From the NCBI GenBank assembly GCA_965200885.1, contig OZ241737.1, forward strand, positions 682,001 through 746,000: a stretch of DNA of 64,000 bases. Direction: 5' to 3'. The notes beneath the pieces were generated by a model, which made no database searches, was not told the origin of the DNA, and saw only the letters and a list, made by a program, of their open reading frames with translations. The stretch comes from MPNP01 sp026710155. Lineage in GTDB: Bacteria > Pseudomonadota > Alphaproteobacteria > Rhodobacterales > Rhodobacteraceae. Positions 52,923 to 60,630 of this stretch are shown here, in pieces (positions within the stretch are counted from its first letter, which is position 1; each line of letters begins with the position of its first letter). Both the position numbers and the translations under genes were made by a program.

Positions 52923-53598
52923 TCACCGGCAGCCCAGGGAATTGCGCAAGGCCTGGTTCTGGGTTTCATCGGTGAACAATCCCAAAACCCTTGGGCTGTT
53001 GTTTCCTCGACCACAAAAACAGTTCCTGACATCCTGGATGGTCCGGGGACTGATCGAGAAGCAGCCGCTCGTCTGGCCGGACGCGGGATCGACGGCCATC
53101 GTGTAGCTGCCACCCGTCATGAAGCAGCGCCGGGCCAAATACTGGACGGGCCTTCCTGCCGGAGACGCATATATCTCTACGTGATAGAGGGACCTTGCCG
53201 CCAAACCGGAGAGGGCTTGGCTACCGCCGGCATAGGTCGGCGATGTACTGCTTATGATTCCAAGCAGACCCAAGCTTCCCGCCCTGACACCTGTCTGGGC
53301 GTTGATGACCTCGGCGTAAACAACAGCATTGACGGGCGCCTGCCCGTCGCCGAGCGGTGCGAGCACCTGGCTCCATGTGACTTCCGGGACCGTGACGGTC
53401 ACGCTGGATGTGGACAGGGCCGTGATGGGCATATTCGCGGCATCGATCTCAGCCACACCGACGCAGGTCGTCTGGCCTTCCCGCCCGCTGCTGGTCACGG
53501 TTGTCTGCGCCCATGCCGGCCCGGCCAGCACCGCAAGCAGTAAAAGGATTGTTGATTCAATAAAAAATTGGGGGGGGGTATTTGATGATTGTTTTCAT
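52923..53598 (-). pseudogene. Exported protein of unknown function, out of frame at a C9 tract
   Basis: AAGGAG lies 6 bases before an ATG at 53598. Reading MKTIIKYPP, the frame meets nine Cs (minus strand; G9 at 53570-53578) and stops soon after. With eight Cs it would read through a hydrophobic leader (STILLLLAVLAGPAWAQ) into a roughly 200-residue mature protein ending at 52923. This is a classic signal peptide with AxA-type cleavage. The mature part is rich in Ser, Thr, Ala and Gly, has a beta-rich look and a few cysteines (CFCGRGN, LGCR end). No family was recognised. The precise start and leader make a real gene likely; its state depends on the tract length. Confidence 0.65.
53570..53578. 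repeat. Nine-G homopolymer (C9 in the gene) disrupting the exported-protein leader
   Basis: Nine Gs on the plus strand. One fewer would fuse the start codon and ribosome site to the signal peptide and mature frame. It is the same length and the same sign of error as the tract in the transposon methyltransferase. Confidence 0.85.
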
Positions 53599-53728
53599 GG
53601 GTCTCTCCTTGTGTTGGCCGCTGCCATCGGCCGTATTTCAAACCGACTCACCACGGATTGGCAGACGCAGAAGGCCGGACACTGACAGTGCCAATTACAA
53701 GTATCGCTCCCCGGTGTCAAGAGACCGG

Positions 53729-53761
53729 TTGCAAAAATGGGGAAACATGTATATGATCCCC
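53729..53761 (+). promoter_or_regulatory. Promoter and possible operator of the tct-CoA ligase operon
   Basis: TTGCAA (53729-53734), a 17-base spacer and TATGAT (53752-53757) form a good promoter 24 bases before the ribosome site. The -10 lies inside an imperfect palindrome, GGGG-N15-CCCC with inner ACATGTATATG (53739-53761), a likely regulator site. Confidence 0.55.
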
Positions 53762-53786
53762 AAAAATTAAATTTGGGAGAATGAAA

Positions 53787-54782
53787 ATGAAAATTAAACA
53801 GATTGCGGCCTATTGTATGTGTATATTTCTCATGGGGAGTTTTGTCTCCAATGCTGATACAATGGTCACACCCCCAGATGGTTTTGGTAAAAGACCTCTG
53901 ACGATGATTGTTCCATTTGGATCGGGTGGTGGTTCAGATCAATTAGCCAGAGCCATGGCCAAGGCCATGGGTGAGGTAGCAGGATTGGATTTCCAGGTTG
54001 TTAACAAACCAGGGGGTGGCGGAACGTCTGCCATACCGGATTTTATGCTTGCACCAGCTGATGGATATACCGTACTTGAACATATCGACAATGCCATTTC
54101 AGCCTATGCGGCAGGTGATATTTCGGAGAATCCAGCCGTCGATTGGATTCCACTGTGCATGACCCAAATCACCTTCAGTCAGATATACATTAGGGGAGAT
54201 GAGGACAGGTTTACCGATTGGGCAAGTTTCGAAGCCCACGCTAAAGCCAATCCAGGGGCGGTTTCCATGGCCAACCTCGGCAAGATTGGTTCCATGGAAC
54301 TTGTTGTCATGGACCAGCTCCAGTCAGCATTGGGAATAGAGATAAACCAGATTGCCTATGATAAACCAGCCGAACGTTATGGTGCCTTGATTGGCGGTCA
54401 TGTTGATGTTCTTTTTGAACAACCGGGTGATGTCCGAAGTTTCCTCGATTCCGGGGAAATGAAACCCATCCTGACCATCTTTGGTGAAAGACCTTCAGTT
54501 TTTGCCGATGTACCTACCCACCAGGAAGTTGGTGCTGATTTCGAGGCCCTGACAAGGTTCCGTGGATTTTATGTCAAGAATGGTGTACCTGATGAGATCG
54601 TAGCATTTCTTTCGGATGCCTGTGCCGCGGGATTCAATACTGATGACTATCAGGAATTCAACCGCAGCAAGTATATGCACCTCATTGACAGTTTCAGGGA
54701 TACTGAAGGCAGTATTGCACTCATAAATGATGCTGTCAAGACTTACCAGGACATGTACAAGATACTTGGTATTGGAAATTAA
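53787..54782 (+). CDS. Tripartite tricarboxylate transporter substrate-binding protein (TctC/Bug)
   Basis: 331 residues from ATG 53787, which is better spaced from GGGAG than the ATG at 53781. The signal peptide is about 1-24 (IAAYCMCIFLMGSFVSNA). The mature protein has LTMIVPFGSGGGSDQLARAMA, the Bug-family ligand loop, and VVNKPGGGGTSAIPDFM. It binds a carboxylate or sulfonate in the periplasm for the TctAB permease. Co-location with sulfoacetaldehyde-dehydrogenase-like and CoA-ligase genes suggests sulfoacetate. Confidence 0.9.
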   Translation: MKIKQIAAYCMCIFLMGSFVSNADTMVTPPDGFGKRPLTMIVPFGSGGGSDQLARAMAKAMGEVAGLDFQVVNKPGGGGTSAIPDFMLAPADGYTVLEHIDNAISAYAAGDISENPAVDWIPLCMTQITFSQIYIRGDEDRFTDWASFEAHAKANPGAVSMANLGKIGSMELVVMDQLQSALGIEINQIAYDKPAERYGALIGGHVDVLFEQPGDVRSFLDSGEMKPILTIFGERPSVFADVPTHQEVGADFEALTRFRGFYVKNGVPDEIVAFLSDACAAGFNTDDYQEFNRSKYMHLIDSFRDTEGSIALINDAVKTYQDMYKILGIGN

Positions 54783-54795
54783 GCAAATAGGCTGT

Positions 54796-54821
54796 AAGGG
54801 GGGGTGATTTCACCCTCCCTT
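54796..54821 (+). terminator. Hairpin after tctC-like gene
   Basis: AAGGGGGGGTGA pairs with TCACCCTCCCTT with one G-T wobble around a very short loop, 13 bases after the stop. It can attenuate transcription into the permease genes or stabilise the binding-protein message. Confidence 0.6.
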
Positions 54822-54860
54822 ATCCTTAGGTTGCCCAAACCAAGAATAGATTAAGATATA

Positions 54861-55430
54861 ATGTCCTTACCCAAGAGGAATGTTTATTTCAAACCTACAG
54901 CCGAATGGCTCATGTGGATGATATTGGTATTGATAGCCCTCTCGCAGGTTGATAATTTCAGTCAGGAGATAGCGGCTTATAAATTTGATGCCGATGGTTG
55001 GCCAATTACCATTACACTGGCTCTGGGAGTAGGTGCTACACTACAATTTTTCTTCCAGCTCTGGCGCCTCGGTGCAGGAGTGGATATTGATGATTCAAAT
55101 GAGGAGGCCGATACAGGAGAAAAGGCAGAATTCAATACAAGCAGGGAAACCAGATTAACAAACATAGCAATTTTTCTGCTTCCCTTTGTTTATCTTTATT
55201 TTGCTCCAAGAATGGGGATCTATTTTATCACTCCGATTTTCATTATCTCCCTGATGTTGTTGCTCAAGGTCAGATCAATCAAGGCCTTGCTGGGGATTAC
55301 GGCAGTTGCCTACCTGTTGCTTCTGGTTGTGTTTACCCGTTTTTTTTATGTCGCCCTTCCTGTTGGGAGATGGGATTTCTTTTATGATTTCAACAACTGG
55401 ATTATCGTTGTTTCCAGGATAGGGATGTAA
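54861..55430 (+). CDS. Tripartite tricarboxylate transporter small permease (TctB)
   Basis: 189 residues with four hydrophobic segments (about 15-31, 48-66, 101-117 and 121-158 combined) and the acidic loop DDSNEEADTGEKAE. It matches the small TctB subunit in size and place between TctC and TctA. Sequence conservation in TctB is low, so gene order carries much of the call. Confidence 0.82.
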   Translation: MSLPKRNVYFKPTAEWLMWMILVLIALSQVDNFSQEIAAYKFDADGWPITITLALGVGATLQFFFQLWRLGAGVDIDDSNEEADTGEKAEFNTSRETRLTNIAIFLLPFVYLYFAPRMGIYFITPIFIISLMLLLKVRSIKALLGITAVAYLLLLVVFTRFFYVALPVGRWDFFYDFNNWIIVVSRIGM

Positions 55431-55435
55431 GGGTC

Positions 55436-56971
55436 ATGGAACATTTCATTATTGGAACCTGGATGCTTTTCGGGGACTTGGAAGCCCTTTTCATATTTGT
55501 ACTGGGTTTGTTGGGAGGGATGTTTTTTGGTGCCATACCCGGGGTAAACATGCTTACCTTGGGGGCCGTTATACTTCCCTTCACCATTTCCATGGAACCC
55601 ACCCATGCGGTTATGCTTTACTCGGTAATTTATTGCTCGGGGGTATTTGGCGGAGCCATCACGGCAATACTGTTCAATATTCCTGGGGCACCGGAGAATG
55701 CACCCACCTGTTTTGACGGTTATCCGATGACCGTCAAGGGGATGGCTGGCAAGGCCATTGGGGCTGCAGTGTGCTGTTCGGCGATTGGTGGGGTTTGTTC
55801 AGCATTGTTAATGATGTCGGCAACAGGTCCCATAGCCAACTGGGCCATAAGGGCGTTTGGATCACAAGAAATTTTTGCCCTGATCTTTTTTGGTCTGGCT
55901 GTTTCCGCTTCCATTGGATCAGCCAATCTTTGGAAAGGGTGGCTCTCCGTTTTTGCCGGTTTGTTGCTTGCAACCATAGGAACTGATCCGGTTGGGGGTA
56001 TTCCACGCTTCAGCGAATGGTCGATTTTAAATTGGGAGTATAAATCCTATTATCTATCCGCCGGATTGCATTTTATTCCTATGATACTAGGGTTCTTCGC
56101 GGTTTCGGAGGTTTTGGTTCAGGCAACGGCGATATCCTCGGGTATGAGGCAACGGATGAAAGCTTCCATGGAATTCCCCTCAATTGTTGAGTTCTGGAAA
56201 GTCCGCTATACCATGGTAAGATCAATTTTCATCGGTTTCTTCGCTGGGATACTGCCGGGCATAGGGGCAACACTAGCCGCTTTTCTGGGCTACAGCCAAG
56301 CACAGAAATGGTCTTCCCGCAAAGCTAATTTTGGCAAAGGTGAAATGGAAGGTGTGGTAGCTTCCGAAACCGCCAACAATGCAGCAACCGGTGCAGCCAT
56401 GATACCACTTCTGGCCTTGGGTTTGCCAGGTGGTGCCCTGACAGCCATGATCTTGGGGATATTCCAAATCCATGGAATGGAACCGGGACCATTGATTTTC
56501 AAGAATTCAAATGATTTGGTCTGGATCACCTTTGCAGCCATGTTCTGGGCCAACCTTTTGATCGTCATGCTTGGCTGGATTCAAACCAAGACAGTGGTTC
56601 ATGTCTTGCGAATACCCTTCCGGTATCTGGCACCAATTATTCTTTTGCTTGCAACCGTTGGTGCTTATGCCCTCCGAAACCTGATGATTGATGTCTGGAT
56701 CATGTTTTTTGCCGGAATTTTGGGCTATTTCATGCGCTCGACCGGTTATTCACCAGCCGGTATAATTCTCGGATTGATTCTGGGCAATTTGGGTGAATCA
56801 GCCTTTTCCAAATCAATGCAACTCATGAACTACGATTTTCTGGGTTTTTTCAGCCGACCCATCTCGGGAATACTCCTTGCATTGGGGGGTCTGGCCATAA
56901 TCTCGTCCATTTGGACGGAAATCAAGACTTCTCGCAGTCCCCAATCGGCAATCAAGCGAACGGATAATTAG
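55436..56971 (+). CDS. Tripartite tricarboxylate transporter large permease (TctA)
   Basis: 511 residues with about 11-12 membrane segments. Conserved features include FGAIPGVNML near the start (the GxxxGxxPG-type motif), GIPGAPENAPTCFDGYPM-like block, GFFAGILPGIGATLAAFLGY, ASETANNAATGAAMIPLLALG and the C-terminal GDFLGFFSRP-like YDFLGFFSRPIS. It forms the transport channel with TctB. It follows tctB by 5 bases. Confidence 0.92.
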   Translation: MEHFIIGTWMLFGDLEALFIFVLGLLGGMFFGAIPGVNMLTLGAVILPFTISMEPTHAVMLYSVIYCSGVFGGAITAILFNIPGAPENAPTCFDGYPMTVKGMAGKAIGAAVCCSAIGGVCSALLMMSATGPIANWAIRAFGSQEIFALIFFGLAVSASIGSANLWKGWLSVFAGLLLATIGTDPVGGIPRFSEWSILNWEYKSYYLSAGLHFIPMILGFFAVSEVLVQATAISSGMRQRMKASMEFPSIVEFWKVRYTMVRSIFIGFFAGILPGIGATLAAFLGYSQAQKWSSRKANFGKGEMEGVVASETANNAATGAAMIPLLALGLPGGALTAMILGIFQIHGMEPGPLIFKNSNDLVWITFAAMFWANLLIVMLGWIQTKTVVHVLRIPFRYLAPIILLLATVGAYALRNLMIDVWIMFFAGILGYFMRSTGYSPAGIILGLILGNLGESAFSKSMQLMNYDFLGFFSRPISGILLALGGLAIISSIWTEIKTSRSPQSAIKRTDN

Positions 56972-57000
56972 CGAATTTCATTGATAGACAGGAAAAAGAA

Positions 57001-58392
57001 TTGGAAGAACAGATTGATGCCCTTATAAACCGAGGTAGAGAGGCAATGGACCTTTTCCAAAAGGCGGATCAGGACCAGGTTGACATCGCGGTCAGGGCTT
57101 TGGCTTGGGCCATCTACCAACCGGAGCATGCCCGACTCCTTGCCGAGATGGCTGTACAAGATACCGGCCTGGGAAATGTTGATTCCAAAGTTATGAAAAA
57201 TACCCGTAAAACCTTTGGTACCCTCAGGGATCTCCTTCGCGCAAAAACGGTTGGGATTATTGAGAGCAATCCGGAAAAAGGCATTGTAAAATATGGCAAG
57301 CCCGTGGGTGTTGTGGGAGCCATATGTCCTTCAACAAATCCTTCAGCCACACCAGCCAACAAGGCAATGATGGCTGTCAAGGGAGGTAATGCGGTCATTA
57401 TTGCCCCCTCCCCTGCAGGGTACGGCACCTCCGCCAAAACAGTCGAGTTCATGCGTTCTGAACTGAAGAGTTTGAGTTATCCACAGGATCTTGTCCAGGT
57501 GCTTTCCCATCCGGTGAACAAGGAAGCAACGCAAATGCTGATTGAAAAAGTTGATCTGGCAGTTGTAACGGGTTCACAAAACAATGTGTCACGAGCCATG
57601 CGTTCGGGTACAGTATCCATTGGTGTTGGAGCAGGGAATGTACCGGCAATCATTGATGATTCAGCCGATTTGGATGATGCCGCCAAAAAAATAACCATGT
57701 CCAAGATTTTCGATAACGCAACATCCTGTTCCTCGGAAAACGCCGTGGTAATTATGGATAGTGTTTATGAGAAAGCGATTGATTCACTGATTAGGGCAGG
57801 CGGATGGTTGTGCTCGCCCACAGAGAAGACGAAGGTGGAAGAGAAATTATGGATAAATGGCGTACTGAACAGAAAGGTAATTGCCAAGGATGCCCGCATT
57901 GCTGCCGAGGTTTTTGATTTGCCACCTGCAGCCAGAAACAGCAAGTTTTACATGGTTGAGGAAGAGACGGTCGGTGGCAAGGGAGGATTTGCCGATGAGA
58001 AACTATCACTTGTACTGACCATTTACCGAGCCAGGGATTTTGAAGATGCATTGGAGATAACCAGAGAGATTCTGGAGGTTAAGGGCAAGGGCCATTCGGT
58101 GGGCATCCACACAACCAATCCTGAGAATGCCAGCAAGGTTGCCGAAAACACTGATGTCGTAAGGGTTTTGGTCAATCAGGCCCATACCTTTGGCAATGGA
58201 GGTGGTTTTGACAACAGTTTGCCGTTCACCCTTTCGATGGGGGGAGGAACCTGGGCCGGAAATACAATTTCGGAAAATCTGAACTACAGGCATTTTATCA
58301 ATGTAACTCATCTCGTGACCACAATTGAACCTGACAAGCCGGAAGAAGAGGAGTTGTTTGGCCCTCTCTGGAAAATCCTCGGAACAGGATAG
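57001..58392 (+). CDS. Acylating sulfoacetaldehyde dehydrogenase (SauS-like)
   Basis: 463 residues from TTG 57001 with AGGA 7 bases before. It is a CoA-acylating aldehyde dehydrogenase: KPVGVVGAICPSTNPSATPANK (cofactor site), VTGSQNNVSRAM, GVGAGNVPAIIDDSAD, and NATSCSSENAV with catalytic Cys243. The pattern is closest, as far as I can judge, to sulfoacetaldehyde dehydrogenases (SauS), which interconvert sulfoacetyl-CoA and sulfoacetaldehyde. The transporter upstream and CoA ligase downstream support that reading. Succinate-semialdehyde or acetaldehyde substrates are alternatives. The protein is cytosolic. Confidence 0.78.
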   Translation: MEEQIDALINRGREAMDLFQKADQDQVDIAVRALAWAIYQPEHARLLAEMAVQDTGLGNVDSKVMKNTRKTFGTLRDLLRAKTVGIIESNPEKGIVKYGKPVGVVGAICPSTNPSATPANKAMMAVKGGNAVIIAPSPAGYGTSAKTVEFMRSELKSLSYPQDLVQVLSHPVNKEATQMLIEKVDLAVVTGSQNNVSRAMRSGTVSIGVGAGNVPAIIDDSADLDDAAKKITMSKIFDNATSCSSENAVVIMDSVYEKAIDSLIRAGGWLCSPTEKTKVEEKLWINGVLNRKVIAKDARIAAEVFDLPPAARNSKFYMVEEETVGGKGGFADEKLSLVLTIYRARDFEDALEITREILEVKGKGHSVGIHTTNPENASKVAENTDVVRVLVNQAHTFGNGGGFDNSLPFTLSMGGGTWAGNTISENLNYRHFINVTHLVTTIEPDKPEEEELFGPLWKILGTG

Positions 58393-58396
58393 TAAA

Positions 58397-59518
58397 ATGG
58401 CCAATCTATGTGAATTCAGTGGCAAGAAATTATTGGCAACTGCTGGAATCAAAATTCCAAAGAGCAAACTTGCCACTTCTGTTGATGAAGCCGCAACTGC
58501 ATTTCGGGAAATAGGACCCTGTGTCTTAAAGGCCCAGATACCAACCGGAAAAAGGGGTAAGTCGGGAGGCATTCGAAAGGCAGATAGTCTTGAGGAAGCG
58601 ACAGACATGGCCGAGTCAATGTTTGGTATGGATATTGCCGGCCATGCAGTCAAGAAAATCCTGCTAGAGGAAGTGGCCGATATAGTTACGGAATGTTATG
58701 TGGCCATAATGAATGACACCCGGACCAAGGGACCAATATTGGTGTTTTCAACCATGGGAGGGATGGATGTCGAGGAAATATCCCAGCAGGACCCAAGCCA
58801 GATGATTTTTAAGCCAATTCCCTTTGGTGATTCTATCTCAAGGGAATTTCTCAAGCAAACCATCGGTCACCTGCCACATGTAACCGACAAAATGATTGAT
58901 ACCATTCAGCAGTTGTTTCAGGTCTATCGTTCGAATGATGCCGAGCTGCTGGAAATAAACCCTCTGGTGATAACTGGTCATGGAGACATCATTGCCCTCG
59001 ATTGCAAGTTCATTCTGGATGATTCATCAATTTATCGGCAGGAGAAGCTCGAAGGTGAAATTGCCCCTGAAATTCAAACCGAACTGGAAATGAGAGCTTC
59101 CCAAAGCGGTCTCAAATACATTGAACTTGATGGTAATGTAGGTGTTATCGCCAATGGTGCCGGACTTACCATGACCTCGATGGATGCCATAACATATTTT
59201 GGTGGAAAGCCGGCCAATTTCCTTGAAATAGGTGGCGAGGCCTATACCAAAAGCAGGGAGGCACTCGAGATACTTTTGCAAAACCCCAACGTCAAATCCA
59301 TACTGGTCAATTTTTGTGGAGCATTCGCCCGAACGGATGTCATGACCGAAGGAATCGTGAAGGCATGGAAAGAACTCAAACCGGACATACCGGTGTTTTT
59401 TTCGATCAATGGGACCGGTTATCTTGAAGCAATTGCCATGGTCAGGGAAGAGTTGAATCTGGAACCCTGTGATTTAATGGATGAAGCTGTTATCAAGGCT
59501 GTGGAAGCTGCGGGTTAG
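58397..59518 (+). CDS. ADP-forming CoA ligase beta subunit (SucC-like; SauC candidate)
   Basis: 373 residues from ATG 58397 (an in-frame start at 58325 lies inside the previous gene). It is an ATP-grasp protein: CEFSGKKLLATAGIKIPKS opening, VLKAQIPTGKRGKSGGIR, and the Mg-binding ELLEINPLVI. The C-terminal half shows IANGAGLTMTSMD and LEIGGEAY, as in succinyl-CoA synthetase beta. With the next gene it would form the acid-CoA ligase that activates the imported acid, probably sulfoacetate, just before the aldehyde dehydrogenase step. Confidence 0.82.
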   Translation: MANLCEFSGKKLLATAGIKIPKSKLATSVDEAATAFREIGPCVLKAQIPTGKRGKSGGIRKADSLEEATDMAESMFGMDIAGHAVKKILLEEVADIVTECYVAIMNDTRTKGPILVFSTMGGMDVEEISQQDPSQMIFKPIPFGDSISREFLKQTIGHLPHVTDKMIDTIQQLFQVYRSNDAELLEINPLVITGHGDIIALDCKFILDDSSIYRQEKLEGEIAPEIQTELEMRASQSGLKYIELDGNVGVIANGAGLTMTSMDAITYFGGKPANFLEIGGEAYTKSREALEILLQNPNVKSILVNFCGAFARTDVMTEGIVKAWKELKPDIPVFFSINGTGYLEAIAMVREELNLEPCDLMDEAVIKAVEAAG

Positions 59519-59527
59519 AGAACAGGA

Positions 59528-60403
59528 ATGATATTGAGAAAGCAACACCGCGTCCTGATATTTGGTATAACCGGCAAGCAGGGTACCTTCTGGGGAGCCG
59601 AAATGATCAAATATGGTACAAATGTGGTTGGAGGTGTTAACCCTCGCAAGGCCGGACAGGAACATTTGGGTTTACCGGTTTATGCTTCTGCAAGCCATGC
59701 AGCACAGGAGTTGGATTTTCATACAGCCCTGTTTTTTGTACCCCCAGCTGCCTGCAAGCAGGCTGCCAGGGATGCCTGTGAAGCCGGAGCAAAGGTTGTT
59801 ATTTGTCTAACCGAGCATATTCCGGTTCAGGATGTCATGGAAATGATAACCATTGCCCGTTTGAACGGAACTCAAATCATCGGTCCAAATACTGCCGGAA
59901 TGGTTACACCGGGAGAGGCTTTCGCAGGTATCATGCCGGGGTTTAACAACAAGGTTTTCAAGGAAGGCTCCATAGGAGTTATATCCAGGTCGGGAAGTCT
60001 GGGAACCCTGGTCTGCCTTAATCTTGCTCAGAATGATTTGGGCCAATCTGCCTTTTATGGTATCGGCGGCGATCCCATTATAGGTACCAATACCAGGGAG
60101 GCCCTGAAACACCTCAATGAGGACAGGAAAACCAAAGCCATCGTGATTTGTGGTGAAATCGGTGGTACAGCTGAGGAAGAAGCATCTGAATTGGCCAGGA
60201 CCATTGACAAGCCGGTTGTTGCATTCATAGCCGGAAAGAGTTCCCCGGAGGGCAAAAAGATGGGACATGCAGGTGCTATCGTATCGGGGAACTCGGGCAG
60301 TTACAAGGCAAAACGGGGTCATTTGGAAAAAAACGGCATACAAGTGGCAGACATTCCAAGTCAAATCCCCGGTCTACTCAAGGCCCATGATGGATTAAGC
60401 TAA
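59528..60403 (+). CDS. ADP-forming CoA ligase alpha subunit (SucD-like; SauD candidate)
   Basis: 291 residues. The CoA-binding Rossmann motif is IFGITGKQGTFWG. GPNTAGMVTPGE and SRSGSLGT follow, and H247 in GHAGAIVSG is the phosphohistidine. Size and motifs equal SucD. Separate sucCD for the TCA cycle would be expected elsewhere, and this pair's place after a SauS-like gene points to a dedicated acid:CoA ligase. ACAGGA precedes the ATG. Confidence 0.85.
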   Translation: MILRKQHRVLIFGITGKQGTFWGAEMIKYGTNVVGGVNPRKAGQEHLGLPVYASASHAAQELDFHTALFFVPPAACKQAARDACEAGAKVVICLTEHIPVQDVMEMITIARLNGTQIIGPNTAGMVTPGEAFAGIMPGFNNKVFKEGSIGVISRSGSLGTLVCLNLAQNDLGQSAFYGIGGDPIIGTNTREALKHLNEDRKTKAIVICGEIGGTAEEEASELARTIDKPVVAFIAGKSSPEGKKMGHAGAIVSGNSGSYKAKRGHLEKNGIQVADIPSQIPGLLKAHDGLS

Positions 60404-60536
60404 CCTTAAACCTCAACAACCGATTCAGTTTATTGGCGCCGATTGAACTCCAACGACCAACCAACCAAGTTGAACACCCATTTTGAGAACCAACAATCTT
60501 CAAAACGATTTTTCTAAATATACATGAATATAGAAC

Positions 60537-60580
60537 ATTGTTTTGTAAGAAGTTGTATTTGTTGAATACAACAAAACAAT
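60537..60580. promoter_or_regulatory. Nested inverted repeat upstream of the sulfite-reduction operon
   Basis: An inner perfect repeat, GTTGTATT (60552-60559) and AATACAAC (60565-60572), sits within an outer one, ATTGTTTT (60537-60544) and AAAACAAT (60573-60580). The 8+8 bp symmetry ends 50 bases before the CysG-like ATG. It may bind a sulfur or iron-sulfur regulator, or extrude as a cruciform/RNA stem. No family-specific site was recognised. Confidence 0.5.
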
Positions 60581-60630
60581 TTCCTATTTAGCCCACTTCA
60601 ATTCTTTTATGTTCTCAAGAAAGTGAGCAA

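Larger units (their letters stand above)
52576..53728. other. GC-rich patch of foreign-looking composition
   Basis: From about 52625 to 53720 the sequence is visibly richer in G+C than both flanks, with many GCC/GGC/CGG words. It holds one recognisable gene (minus strand, 52923-53598), and about 300 bases downstream (52631-52922) where frames are open on both strands but no protein family is evident. A small palindrome, CACTGACAGTG, lies near 53682. No terminal repeats or target duplication were found. Confidence 0.5.

Noticed and set aside
52631..53113. Long minus-strand frame overlapping the exported-protein gene
   Set aside because: It overlaps the better-supported exported-protein frame for 190 bases, has no ribosome site, is rich in Pro/Arg/Gly as expected of a shadow in GC-rich DNA, and matches no family.
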